A stretch of DNA of 64,000 nt from the NCBI GenBank assembly GCA_016709545.1, contig JADJMO010000010.1, forward strand, positions 124,001 to 188,000. Direction: 5' to 3'. The position numbers and the translations under genes were made by a program. A model generated the notes under the pieces. The model saw only the letters and a list, made by a program, of their open reading frames with translations. It did no database searches and was not told where the DNA came from. Shown one piece after another: positions 1-9,551 of the stretch (the stretch's first letter is position 1; every line of letters starts with the position of its first letter). Source of the DNA: Myxococcales bacterium. Its GTDB lineage: Bacteria; Myxococcota_A; Polyangia; Polyangiales; JADJMO01.

Positions 1-546
1 GGGTTCGCCGCGTGGGCGCCGAAGTTCCTCTACAAGACCCACGCGATGGAGCTCGCCAAGGCCGACTTCGGCTTCGGCACCGTGGCGGTGCTCGCCGGCA
101 TCGTGGGTACGATCGGCGGCAGCTGGATCGCCGACCGCACGCTGCCGACGGCGGCGACCGAGGAGGAGCGCGTGCGCGGCTACCTGCGGTTCTGCGGGTG
201 GGCGACCCTCGCAGCCCTCCCCTTCGCCGTGGCGACGATCGTGGCGCCCACGCCGCTCGCGTTCTTCGTGGCGATCTTCCTGTGCGAGGCGGCGCTGTTC
301 GCGAGCACGTCGCCGATCAACGTGGTCATCCTCGGCTCGGTGCCGCGCGACCTCCGCGCCACGGCGATGGCCGCCAGCATCTTCGCGATCCACGCGGCCG
401 GGGATTTCCCGAGTCCGCCGCTGATCGGCTGGCTCGCCGACCGCTCGAGCCTCAAGAACGCGCTCCTGCTCCTGCCCGTGGCCGTGGCGTTGTGCGTCGT
501 GATCTGGCTGCGGGGCTCGCGGCGGCCGCTCGCTCGCGTGGAGTGA
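1..546 (+). CDS. MFS transporter, spinster-like, C-terminal part (5' truncated by window edge)
   Basis: This is the last 181 codons of a major facilitator superfamily permease; the reading frame is already open at base 1, so the start lies outside the window. Alternating hydrophobic segments at about residues 24-40, 62-82, 86-106 and 155-172 read as the last membrane helices. The stretch around SVPRDLRATAMA followed by HAAGDFPSPPLIGWLADR is typical of spinster-like MFS members, in which a charged cytoplasmic loop precedes a Gly-Asp-x-x-Ser-Pro helix. The substrate cannot be told from this part (family members move lipids or organic acids). It is followed after 44 bases by a lipoprotein gene on the same strand. 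The family call is good; function is open. Confidence 0.75.
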   Translation, partial: GFAAWAPKFLYKTHAMELAKADFGFGTVAVLAGIVGTIGGSWIADRTLPTAATEEERVRGYLRFCGWATLAALPFAVATIVAPTPLAFFVAIFLCEAALFASTSPINVVILGSVPRDLRATAMAASIFAIHAAGDFPSPPLIGWLADRSSLKNALLLLPVAVALCVVIWLRGSRRPLARVE

Positions 547-590
547 ACGAGGGCTTGCGCGCCCCGTCTGCAAGAGCTGGAATCGCCGCC

Positions 591-977
591 ATGCGGCTCG
601 CTTTCGCCCTCGCTCTCTCGTTCGTCGGTCTGCTCGGGTGCAGCTCGGAGGAGGCCACCGCTGCGGTCGACTCCGGCCCCAACAAGTGCGAGGCGGCGGG
701 CTACGTGTGCGAGAGGAACTCCCCCTTCCTGTGCCGCCCGGGCTTCGAGTCCGCCAAGGGCGAGGCGGCCACGGCGTGCGGCTCGGTCGACGGGTTCGCG
801 ATCCCCTGCTGCCACATGGCCGTCGACGTGGACACCGGCGTCGACACCGGTCGGATCGACACCGGCGCGGGCGACGCCGCGACAGACGGCACGACCGAGG
901 CCTCCACGGACGCGACCACCGACGCCGCCACCGACGCCACCGACGCAACCTCGACCGACGCCGTGGCAGACGGCTGA
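591..977 (+). CDS. Small Cys-containing lipoprotein with Thr/Asp-rich tail
   Basis: A 128-residue exported protein. The ATG at 591 gives a classic lipoprotein signal: charged MRLA, a hydrophobic core and a lipobox ending LLGC at about Cys18. Residues 30-75 hold six cysteines that could form a small disulfide-bonded module. From about residue 80 the protein is low complexity, with repeated DTG and ATDATD units like the linkers of other lipoproteins in this window. No enzymatic motif is visible and the function is unknown. Its stop codon TGA shares a base with the next ATG (TGATG at 975-979), so it is probably translated together with the PhnD-like gene behind it. Confidence 0.6.
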   Translation: MRLAFALALSFVGLLGCSSEEATAAVDSGPNKCEAAGYVCERNSPFLCRPGFESAKGEAATACGSVDGFAIPCCHMAVDVDTGVDTGRIDTGAGDAATDGTTEASTDATTDAATDATDATSTDAVADG

Positions 978-1796
978 TGGAGCGCTTGCGGTTCGGGCTG
1001 ATCCCCGACGAGGCCAACGCCACGCTCGCCGACGACCTCGCCCGCGCCGCCGGCGAGTACCTCCACACCGACGTCGAGGTACACCGCGCGACCGACTACC
1101 GCGTGCTCGCGTCCTCACTCGAGCAGGGGCGCATCGACTTTGCCTGGGTGCCCCCCGTGGGCGCGGCGCGGCTCGTCACCTCGGGCGTCGTGCGCGATCT
1201 CGCGCTCACCATGCGCAACGGGCAGTCCACCTACCTCACCGGCCTGTTCGCGCTGCGATCGAGCAAGATCGAGACGCCCGCCGATCTGCGCGGGGTCCGC
1301 GCGGCGTGGGTCGATCGGGAGAGCGCCTCCGGCTACATCGTCATCCGCGCCGCGCTCCGCACGGCTGGCGTGAGCCTGGTGCAGGCGTTCTCCGAGGAGC
1401 ACTTCGTGCGCAGCCACTCCGAGATCGCGCGCGCGCTCGCCACCGGCAAGGTCGACGTGGGCGCCACCTGCTTCAACTTCGTGAGCGGCACGGTCGAGAT
1501 CGCGCGGTCCGGCTACAAGGATCACGGCGGCCTCCGGGACGAGGACGTCCGCCTCGTCGCCCACGCCGGCCCGATCCCGGCGGACGTGCTCGCCGCGCAC
1601 AAGTCCGTCCCCAGCGTATCGTCACGGCGCTCGCGGCCGCGCTCGTCGACGCGCGCTCCCGCAGCTGCACGCCGCGGCGAAGGCGCTGGTGCACGCCGAC
1701 GGCTTCGTGCGACCGGGGCCCGAGCACCGCGAGATGCTCGTCTCGCTCCTGCGGGTCGTCGACAGCGGCAAGACGATCCCGCCACCTGGGCGGTAG
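977..1796 (+). CDS. PhnD-like substrate-binding protein, frameshifted twice
   Basis: The first 210 codons match the phosphate/phosphonate-type periplasmic binding fold (PhnD family): LRFGLIPDE at the start, an AWVPPVGAARL segment and an ADLRGVRAAWVDRESASG hinge region. No signal peptide is present, so the protein as read would be cytoplasmic unless it is lipid-anchored or fused in relatives. The frame breaks near 1609-1612, continues in a second frame (QRIVTALAAALVDA), breaks again near 1651-1654 and ends in the third frame with HAAAKALVHADGF and a stop at 1794-1796. Each break is explained by one missing base (a C in a CCCC run; a G in a GCG run). Two close single-base losses suggest sequencing error or a young pseudogene. 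No ABC permease or ATPase gene is beside it. Confidence 0.6.
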
Positions 1797-1864
1797 GCAG
1801 CCCCGGACCAACCCCCGCGCCGGGCCATGCTACAGGCCCGCCCCCTCCAACAAAGTGGTCCCCG

Positions 1865-3159
<1,295 letters not shown>

Positions 3160-3163
<4 letters not shown>

Positions 3164-3999
3164 CGCTTCGACAGATCCAGCAGTCCCTCGCGCGCGCGGA
3201 ACGCGCGGTCGTCCGCGCCGAGCTCGGTGAGCACGTCGCGGATGTGCTCGGCGATGCGCTTGTAGGTGCGCAGGCGCGGCGGCTCGGCGTAGAACCCGTC
3301 CATGGCGAGGGGGGCGCCGAAGGTGAGGGTGATGGGCTCGCCGTCGCCCGTGAAGTTGCTGCTCACCTGCTTGGGCAGGTCGTTGAGCAGACCGAGGACG
3401 AAGAACGGGATGACGATGGGCTTGGCGCGGAGCACCATCTGACCGACGCCGATCTGGGCGGGCAGCAGCGTGTACGGGTCGTCCGTCTTGTTGCGCGTGC
3501 CCTCGGGGTGCATGCCGGCCACGACGCCGGGCTCCTTCAGCATCTCGCTGATGAGATCGACGGTGTACTCGTTGAACACGCGCGCGTCGGGGCGGCGCAT
3601 CACGGGCGGGTACATGGCCCACGCGCTCATCAGCGCGTTGACGACGATGCCGTCGGGGCGCTCGTAGAAGTAGTCCCCGCGCACCGGGAAGAACATCTTG
3701 GTGACCCAGTCGGTGTTGCGCAGGAGCACCGAGCTCATGACGTACATGTCGAAGAAGCTGCGGTGGTTGCCGACGAACAGGACGCCGCGGTCGGGGTTCA
3801 GGTTCTGCAGGTGCTCGAGGCCGCGGACGCGCTGCAGGCGCTCGGTCGACACGTGCACCCAGCTCATGCCGACCGTCTTGAGGAACTTGTGCGTGGCCCG
3901 CTTGAGGAGGCGCTGGCGGTTCATCGCGTCGGCGATGCCGAACGCGAAGCGCTCGAAGGGGGTCAGGACGGCGAGTTGCTCTTGGGACGGCTGCAGCAT
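3160..3999 (-). CDS. 1-acyl-glycerol-3-phosphate acyltransferase family protein (PlsC-like)
   Basis: Acyltransferase of the PlsC/LPLAT family, which uses acyl-CoA or acyl-ACP to acylate lysophosphatidate or a related lipid at the inner membrane. The catalytic H-x4-D box is visible as NHRSFFD near residue 85, and the substrate-binding PEGTRNK motif near residue 165. The frame is open further upstream to 4098, but that would overlap the neighbouring gene by 62 bases. The ATG at 3999 gives MLQPSQEQLAVLTPFERF and 279 residues, a normal length for the family. The precise acceptor lipid cannot be read from the sequence. It shares a CTAG with the helicase stop. Confidence 0.82.
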
Positions 4000-4036
4000 G
4001 ACGGGCCCGTGACCATAGTCCGACCTCCCGGCGAAA

Positions 4037-4816
4037 TCACGGGCAGGCGACGGAGGGCAACGCTGCGGGCTCGACGCCATAAGTGCTGAGAACCGCACGA
4101 AGAATCAGCGGCAGGGCCTCCCCGTCGAGCCGGGCGGCCTCGCCGGCGGGGACGTCGAAGACGGGCTTTCCCGACGGGTGGTCGGGCGGAATCGGGATCG
4201 GGTCCCGCAGGAGGATGCCGATCACCTCCTGGCTGCCGGCAGAGACGACCGGCCCGCCGACGTCGCCCGAGCAAGCGTGCGCGTCGACGTGGAGCGAGGT
4301 CGCCGTGACCGCGCGCACCGGCCCGGCGAAGCCCACGCCGCGTACGCCGATCGAGCCGCTGGTGCACCGACCGAAGCCGACCACGCGCACCGACTCGCCG
4401 AGCGCGACCGAGCGGTGCAGCCGCATGCGCAGCGGCGCGACCGCGAGGGGCGTGTGCGTGATCAGCGCCGCCACACCGAGGCACTCCCGCTCCTCCACGG
4501 CCGAGACCGGGATGCTGGCGTAGCTCACCGCTCCACCGCCGAGGCGCGCGCGCAGGCGCAGGGCGCTCGGATCGATGACCTTGTCGGACGACACCGCGCC
4601 GATGTCGACGAGGCACGGTCGCGAGGTGAGCACCACGCGCGGCGCGACGACGGTGCCGGTGCACTCGCCGTCGCGGCTCTTCACACGCAGCACCGCATCG
4701 AGCGGATCGAGGAACGGATCGGGGACGTGCGCGAGGACGATCGCGGGCTCGCGACCGGAGACGGTGCAGCCCGCTAGGATGCCCGTGAGGTAGATCGACG
4801 CGAGGACCCGACGCAC
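4037..4816 (-). CDS. Trypsin-fold lipoprotein lacking all three catalytic residues (pseudoprotease)
   Basis: 259 residues with a lipoprotein signal (lipobox LAGC, Cys17) followed by a chymotrypsin-like fold. The landmarks of S1 peptidases are recognisable but altered. The segment VVLTSRPCLVD (61-71) sits where VLTAAHC should be, putting Pro67 in place of the catalytic His. GVAALIT (114-120) replaces the DIALL segment, losing the Asp. ACSGDVGGPVV (181-191) has Val186 where the nucleophilic Ser of GDSGGP belongs. The glycines and cysteines of the fold are kept. This points to an outer-membrane or periplasmic binding or inhibitor-like protein rather than an enzyme. It lies just upstream of the acyltransferase on the same strand (37-base gap). 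Confidence 0.7.
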   Translation of the reverse strand: MRRVLASIYLTGILAGCTVSGREPAIVLAHVPDPFLDPLDAVLRVKSRDGECTGTVVAPRVVLTSRPCLVDIGAVSSDKVIDPSALRLRARLGGGAVSYASIPVSAVEERECLGVAALITHTPLAVAPLRMRLHRSVALGESVRVVGFGRCTSGSIGVRGVGFAGPVRAVTATSLHVDAHACSGDVGGPVVSAGSQEVIGILLRDPIPIPPDHPSGKPVFDVPAGEAARLDGEALPLILRAVLSTYGVEPAALPSVACP

Positions 4817-4956
4817 CCGAAGAGCCTAGCGCGCGCCGAGCGACGGGGCCGAGTGCAGCGGGTGCGTCGGACGAATCCCCTGCGTGCGCGCTGGGGCCCC
4901 TGCCCCCCATTTTGCGTCGCTGCGCGGGCGGCACGAACGTTGAAGCCTCCTCGGCC

Positions 4957-5397
4957 ATGCTCCCCAAGCACATCCTCGTCCCGGTCGACTTCCTCGAGAC
5001 GAGCACCAAGGCCCTCGACTACGCGCTCGACCTCGCGGCGAAGGTGGGGGCGGAGGTCACCGCGTTGCACGCCTACGTGATCCCCGTGGTGGGGTTCCCG
5101 GACGGCGCGCTGATCGCCACGGCCGAGATGGCCTCGCGGATCCTGGATGCCTCGCAGAAGGCCCTCCAGGAGCTGATCGAGCCGCGCAAGGCGCGCGGCG
5201 TGAAGATCCACGTCCTCTTGCACCAGGACGAGCCGCGCACGGCGGTGCTCAAGGTGTGCAAGGAGGTCGGCGCGGACCTGATCGTGATGGGCACCCACGG
5301 TCGGAGTGGTCTACCCCGCGCCCTGCTCGGGAGCGTGGCCGAGGGGGTGCTCCGGCGAGCGGACGTGCCCGTGTTGATCCTTCGGGGTCCGGAGTGA
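4957..5397 (+). CDS. Universal stress protein (UspA family)
   Basis: 146-residue cytoplasmic Usp fold. It begins MLPKHILVPVDFLETSTKAL, the standard first strand and helix, and carries the nucleotide-binding signature GTHGRSGLPRALLGSVAEGV (G-x2-G-x9-G-S), so it should bind ATP. The ATG at 4957 was chosen because it starts directly at this strand; a longer frame exists from 4912 but adds no homologous residues. Five bases separate it from the CBS gene behind it, so the two are almost certainly one transcript. Usp and CBS proteins both sense adenine nucleotides, and together they suggest an energy or stress response unit. The exact ligand output is unknown. Confidence 0.88.
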   Translation: MLPKHILVPVDFLETSTKALDYALDLAAKVGAEVTALHAYVIPVVGFPDGALIATAEMASRILDASQKALQELIEPRKARGVKIHVLLHQDEPRTAVLKVCKEVGADLIVMGTHGRSGLPRALLGSVAEGVLRRADVPVLILRGPE

Positions 5398-5402
5398 CGA
5401 AC

Positions 5403-5801
5403 ATGCGCAAGATGAAGATGCGAGAGGCGATGACGGCGAGTCCCCACACCATCGGGCGAGAGCAAGCCCTCACCGTGGCCTGGGACCTGATGCGCAAGTT
5501 CAACATCCGGCACCTCCCGGTGCTCGACGGCGGCAAGCTGATCGGGATCGTGTCGGAGCGTGACCTGCAGGTGCTCGACGGCATCCCCGGCGTCGATCGC
5601 GGCAAGGTGAAGGTCGAAGAGGCGATGGCGCAGGAGGTCTACGTCACCTCGCCGGACGCCCCCCTCGCCTCGGCGTGCGAGGTGATGGCGCTCCACAAGT
5701 ACGGGTGCATCGTGATCGCCGAGCTCGGCAAGGTGGTCGGGATCTTCAGCACCGTCGACGCGGTGCGGATGCTCGCCCAGGCGCTGAACGAAGCGAGCTG
5801 A
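5403..5801 (+). CDS. Tandem CBS-domain protein
   Basis: 132 residues made of two CBS motifs (about 9-60 and 72-128), which pair into one Bateman module that binds AMP, ATP or S-adenosylmethionine. The repeated pattern is clear: REAMTASPHTI then IRHLPVLDGGKLIGIVSERDL in the first half, and EEAMAQEVYVTSPDAPL then GCIVIAELGKVVGIFSTVDAV in the second. There is no fused enzyme domain, so it is a stand-alone nucleotide sensor. It follows the universal stress gene by five bases. In other bacteria such pairs act together under starvation or redox stress; that role here is inference. Confidence 0.88.
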   Translation: MRKMKMREAMTASPHTIGREQALTVAWDLMRKFNIRHLPVLDGGKLIGIVSERDLQVLDGIPGVDRGKVKVEEAMAQEVYVTSPDAPLASACEVMALHKYGCIVIAELGKVVGIFSTVDAVRMLAQALNEAS

Positions 5802-5829
5802 GCCCTCGCTTCGTCTCGCCGCGTCCAGG

Positions 5830-6858
5830 TCAGCCGCCTACCATCACCGCAGCCGTCGCCCGCAGGTTGGCGGCCGTGCGCGCGGCCTCGAGCGCTCGCT
5901 TGAGCATCGCCGCGGCGTCGGCCTCTCCCTCACCCCCTGGATCGACCAGCGGCTGCGCGAGCACTCCATCGAGCTCCCGCGACGCCGCCAGGGCGAGCTC
6001 GCCGTGGCCGAGCTCCACGTGCTGTTCACTGAACCCCGCGAGGGCGATGCGCCCGAGTTCGACGGTGGCCGGGCCGGCCGGGAGCCGACTCGCTCGCCCG
6101 TCGCGCACGACGAACGGCGGGGCTTCACCCGCCATCCCGTACGAGAGCCAGCGGCTCGCGTGATCGAGGCGAAGGCAGGTGACCGTGGCGGTGAGGGAGT
6201 AGCGAGCGAGCGCCTTGTTCAGCGCCGACAGGAGCGCCGACGGCGAGCCGTTCTCGCGGGCGACGTCGCGCGTGATCTTGCGCTCGATCTTCATCACGTC
6301 GCGGGTGCGGGTGAGATCGAGGGAGCGCCCGACGAGCAGCATGAGGCCGATGTCGCCGAGCTGGACTCCGTCGAGGAACGTGCCCGAGGCGGACACCTGC
6401 GCACCGACCTCGCGCTCCGGTTCGAGGAGGGCCACCGGGGTGCGCTGCCGCTGCGGCGTGAGCGAGGGCGCGCGGGGGGGCGACGAGGTCAGGATGGCCG
6501 GTCGCGCGAGCTGTGCGCCGAAGAGGGTCGCGATGCGGGGGCCTTCCATCGGCACCGAGGCGGGCTCCTCGGCACCACCCGCGATGCGGAACACGAAGGG
6601 GCCGATCCGCAGCTCGTCGCCCGTGTGCAGGTGCACGGGGCCGTCGGTCGCGCGGACGCCGTTGACGATGGTGCCCGTCTCGCTGCCACAGTCGGTGATC
6701 GAGAGGCCCTGGTTCGGGTCGAGCTGGAGCGTGGCGTGCACACTCGCGACCGCGGGGTGGTCGAGGTGCACGGCGCTCCCTGGGCCGCGGCCGATGACGA
6801 GGAAGCCCATCACCGGTACCCGCAGACTTCCGCCGATCTGCACGAGCTCCAAGGTCAT
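5830..6858 (-). CDS. FHA-domain protein with degenerate PP2C/SpoIIE-like domain
   Basis: 342 residues. Residues 1-95 form a forkhead-associated domain, which binds phosphothreonine: IGRGPGSAVHLDHP, the VASVHA step and GSETGTIVNGV are the classic FHA signatures. A Pro-rich linker follows to about residue 150. The C-terminal 180 residues resemble a SpoIIE/PP2C phosphatase fold (SGTFLDGVQLGDIGLMLLV, LTATVTCLRLD, YGMAGEAPPFVV), but the metal-binding acids are missing: SGD is SGT, the GDVxGHG turn is GRSLDLT, and the final Asp pair is absent. A pseudophosphatase is therefore likely. It probably reads the phosphothreonine output of Ser/Thr kinases such as those at 45-52 kb. ATG 6858 starts at the domain; 6930 is an alternative. 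Confidence 0.72.
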   Translation of the reverse strand: MTLELVQIGGSLRVPVMGFLVIGRGPGSAVHLDHPAVASVHATLQLDPNQGLSITDCGSETGTIVNGVRATDGPVHLHTGDELRIGPFVFRIAGGAEEPASVPMEGPRIATLFGAQLARPAILTSSPPRAPSLTPQRQRTPVALLEPEREVGAQVSASGTFLDGVQLGDIGLMLLVGRSLDLTRTRDVMKIERKITRDVARENGSPSALLSALNKALARYSLTATVTCLRLDHASRWLSYGMAGEAPPFVVRDGRASRLPAGPATVELGRIALAGFSEQHVELGHGELALAASRELDGVLAQPLVDPGGEGEADAAAMLKRALEAARTAANLRATAAVMVGG

Positions 6859-6986
6859 GTTCGCGTACGGCGTATACCCTGGAGTCCGGGGGAACGTCGA
6901 CGAGAGAGCGCGGGAGGAGCGGGAATCCATGGCAGGAGGAGACAGGACCAGGGTGACCGTCCTCTGTCGACCGGGCCAGGATCGCG

Positions 6987-9491
6987 TTACTTCACCACCA
7001 CCGACGTTCCGGTCGGAATCTTGATGAAGATCGTGCCCCCCACGTCCTTGGTCCAGGTCCACCCGCTCGGCGCGGCCTCGAGCGCGGCGAGGTCGGCCAC
7101 CTCCGTGAGCCCCGAGACGGACGCCGGCTTGGCGCGCGCGATCAGCTCGAGGACGAAGCCGTTCTTGAACTCGGCGCCGTCCTTCAGGTTGATCGTGAGG
7201 GCGCCGCCGGCGGTCGAGTGCTCGACGCGAGCGCCGTCGAAGAGCTCGAAGGCCCGACCGGGGCCCGGCGCGATGCGGACCCAGAGCAGGCCTGGCGTGG
7301 TGGCGTAGCTGTCCACGAGCGCGGGCTCGGTGGTCGGCGCCATCGCGTCGATGGTCGGGCGCAAGAGCGGCACGATCCCGCCCTCGACCAGGAACAGCGG
7401 CAACGTCTCGAGCGGCGCGGCGACCGTCGCATTGGAGCCGTCGTCGTGGGCCTCGCCGGTCCAGTAGTCGTAGAAGCGCCCGGCGCCCTTGGGGAAGCTC
7501 ACCGCGCGCGTGCGCTGCCCCTCGGCCACGACCGGCGCGACGAGCAGGTGGTCGCCGAACATGTACGCGTCGTTGGGGTGCGCGCCGAGCTCGGGGTAGG
7601 CGAGCCCGAGCGGTCGCTGGATCGGCCGCCCGTCGACGAGGAGCTTCTGGGCGTAGCTCCACTCGTACGGGAACAGGCGCAAGTGGAGCCGCGCGTAGGT
7701 GCGGTACCAGCCGAGCATCTCGGCGTCGAAGCCGGTCTTGGGATCGGCGACCCACGGCACCGTCGAGTCGCCGTTGCCGACCTGCATCACGCTCGAGAGC
7801 GCGGTCTGCTCGAACCACCGGGTGAAGAGCTCCTTCTTGGGAGGACCGTGGCGATAGCCACCCGTGTCGGACCCGTAGAACGGGAAGCCGGAGGGCCCGA
7901 GCGTGAGGCCGGCGATCACGGAGGCCGGGAGCCCACCGACCGCGATGTAGCTCTTGCCGCTGCTGTCCTTGACCTTGTCGCGGTGCTTCGAGAAGTCGGC
8001 GTCGAGGTCGCCGGGCCAGAGGATCGGGCCGTTGACCTGATCGCCGACGTTCGCGTGGCGACACAGGAGGAACCCGCCGTCCTTGGGCAGGAGGTCGGCG
8101 TAGAGCTTGTGGTAGAGGAGCGTGTAGCCGGCGTGCATCGTGCGCTCGTCGCTGCCGTCGCCGAACTCCCACTTGTTGCGCGCGGCGGTGAGCCCCGGGA
8201 CGATGTCCTCGGCGTAGTCGAGCTTGAAGCCCTCGACCTTGCTGAGCACGGTGTACGCCGAGACGAGCGCCTGCCACCAGTCGTAGGCCCTCTTGTTGGC
8301 GAGGTCGATCGGCACGCCCCACTTGTTGAAGTTGGGCCCGTGGGTCTTCGGGTAGAAGCCCTCGCTGGTGGCGCGGTCGCGGTACACCTGCGTGTTCGGG
8401 TCCTTCTCGTCGAGGTAGGGCACGTGCCAGATGGCGACGCGCAGGCCGAGGCCGTGCACCTTCTCCATCATGGTCTTGCCGTCGTAGTACTTGACGGAGT
8501 CGAAATCGAACGTCTGGACCGCGCTCGCGTAGGGGCGATCGATCCAGAGGCCGGTGGTCGCGAGATCGTTGTCGCGCAGGGCCTTGGCGTCGGCCATCAC
8601 CTCGTCCTGGCCGGTCGTGTCGTTGCGCCAGAACCAGGGGCCGAGCGCCCAGCGCGCGGGCAGGCGCGGCTTGCCGGTGACCGCGTGGTAGTGCTTGGTG
8701 AGGTCGAGCGGGTGCGCCTCGGCGAACAGGTGGAAGGTGAGCCCTTCGGTCCTCGTGGCGACGCCGGTGCCGAAGGCCGCGTCGACGCGGTCGGCCTCCT
8801 CGCTGGCGACGGCGAACGCGCCGGGGCGCAGCGTGTTCACGAACAGGCCCCAGCCGCGCGTGCCGAGCAGGAGCGGGATCGGCGCGTGCGCCTCGTTGTA
8901 CGAGCTCTCGAGCTCACCATCGAGCTCGATCTGCATCGCGCGGATCTTGCCGCGCTGGTTCACGTCGTCGAAGAACTCGCCGAGCCCGTAGAACCCCTCG
9001 GTGGCGTCGCTCCGCGTGCGCAGGCGCAGGTAGGCGATGGGGCCCTGCACGTCGGTCAGCGAGAGCTTGAAGGCACCGGGGAGCGCGCCGGTCGCGATGC
9101 GAAGGACCGCGGTGGCGTTCTCGGGATAGCGCAGCGTGAAGCTGCTCGCGTCGAGCGGCTCGATGCGATCGGGGACGAGCCAGCGCAGCGAGTCCGGCGG
9201 CCGGTTGAGCGCGTTCTCGACGTAGAGCCAGTACGGGTCGTAGTTGGCTTCGTCCTTGACCGCGTCGAGGGCGCCGAGCGCGAGGGCGTCCTTCGGCAGC
9301 GTGACCCTGGTCGCACCCTTGTACGAGAGGACGAGGGTGCCGGCGTCGAGGTCGACGACCAGCTTGCTGTCCCCGCTGTCGAACGCGCGGGTGCCCTGGG
9401 GCGCCGGGGCGGACTCCGAGCTGCAGTGAGGGAGGAAGGCCAGCGCCACCACCGAGGAGGCGAGGGTCGAGGAGCGAAGAATGGGGCGCAC
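6987..9491 (-). CDS. Glycoside hydrolase family 31 lipoprotein
   Basis: 834-residue alpha-glycosidase-type enzyme exported as a lipoprotein (GTG start at 9491; signal core SSTLASSVVALAFLPHC). An N-terminal beta domain (about 30-230) precedes the TIM barrel. The barrel carries the GH31 marks PARWALGPWFWRND, the nucleophile region GFKLDYAED (Asp about 425), the acid/base region LWPGDLDAD (about 495), and YGSDTGGYRHG. C-terminal beta domains follow (FGDHLLVAPV, FYDYWTGE). The family hydrolyses alpha-glucosides, alpha-xylosides or sulfoquinovosides; the substrate here cannot be set by eye. It is divergent from the MDR gene with 60 bases between. The length is normal for the family. Confidence 0.87.
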   Translation of the reverse strand: MRPILRSSTLASSVVALAFLPHCSSESAPAPQGTRAFDSGDSKLVVDLDAGTLVLSYKGATRVTLPKDALALGALDAVKDEANYDPYWLYVENALNRPPDSLRWLVPDRIEPLDASSFTLRYPENATAVLRIATGALPGAFKLSLTDVQGPIAYLRLRTRSDATEGFYGLGEFFDDVNQRGKIRAMQIELDGELESSYNEAHAPIPLLLGTRGWGLFVNTLRPGAFAVASEEADRVDAAFGTGVATRTEGLTFHLFAEAHPLDLTKHYHAVTGKPRLPARWALGPWFWRNDTTGQDEVMADAKALRDNDLATTGLWIDRPYASAVQTFDFDSVKYYDGKTMMEKVHGLGLRVAIWHVPYLDEKDPNTQVYRDRATSEGFYPKTHGPNFNKWGVPIDLANKRAYDWWQALVSAYTVLSKVEGFKLDYAEDIVPGLTAARNKWEFGDGSDERTMHAGYTLLYHKLYADLLPKDGGFLLCRHANVGDQVNGPILWPGDLDADFSKHRDKVKDSSGKSYIAVGGLPASVIAGLTLGPSGFPFYGSDTGGYRHGPPKKELFTRWFEQTALSSVMQVGNGDSTVPWVADPKTGFDAEMLGWYRTYARLHLRLFPYEWSYAQKLLVDGRPIQRPLGLAYPELGAHPNDAYMFGDHLLVAPVVAEGQRTRAVSFPKGAGRFYDYWTGEAHDDGSNATVAAPLETLPLFLVEGGIVPLLRPTIDAMAPTTEPALVDSYATTPGLLWVRIAPGPGRAFELFDGARVEHSTAGGALTINLKDGAEFKNGFVLELIARAKPASVSGLTEVADLAALEAAPSGWTWTKDVGGTIFIKIPTGTSVVVK

Positions 9492-9551
9492 GGGCAGGAG
9501 CGTAACCCGAACGTGCAACGCCCGCCCCCGGCCAGCATCCACTGCCCAGCC

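Noticed and set aside
7218..9551. Long plus-strand open frame opposite the GH31 gene
   Set aside because: Shadow of a well-supported enzyme on the other strand; its sequence is low-complexity Arg/Val/Glu. The real gene in that frame begins at 9552.
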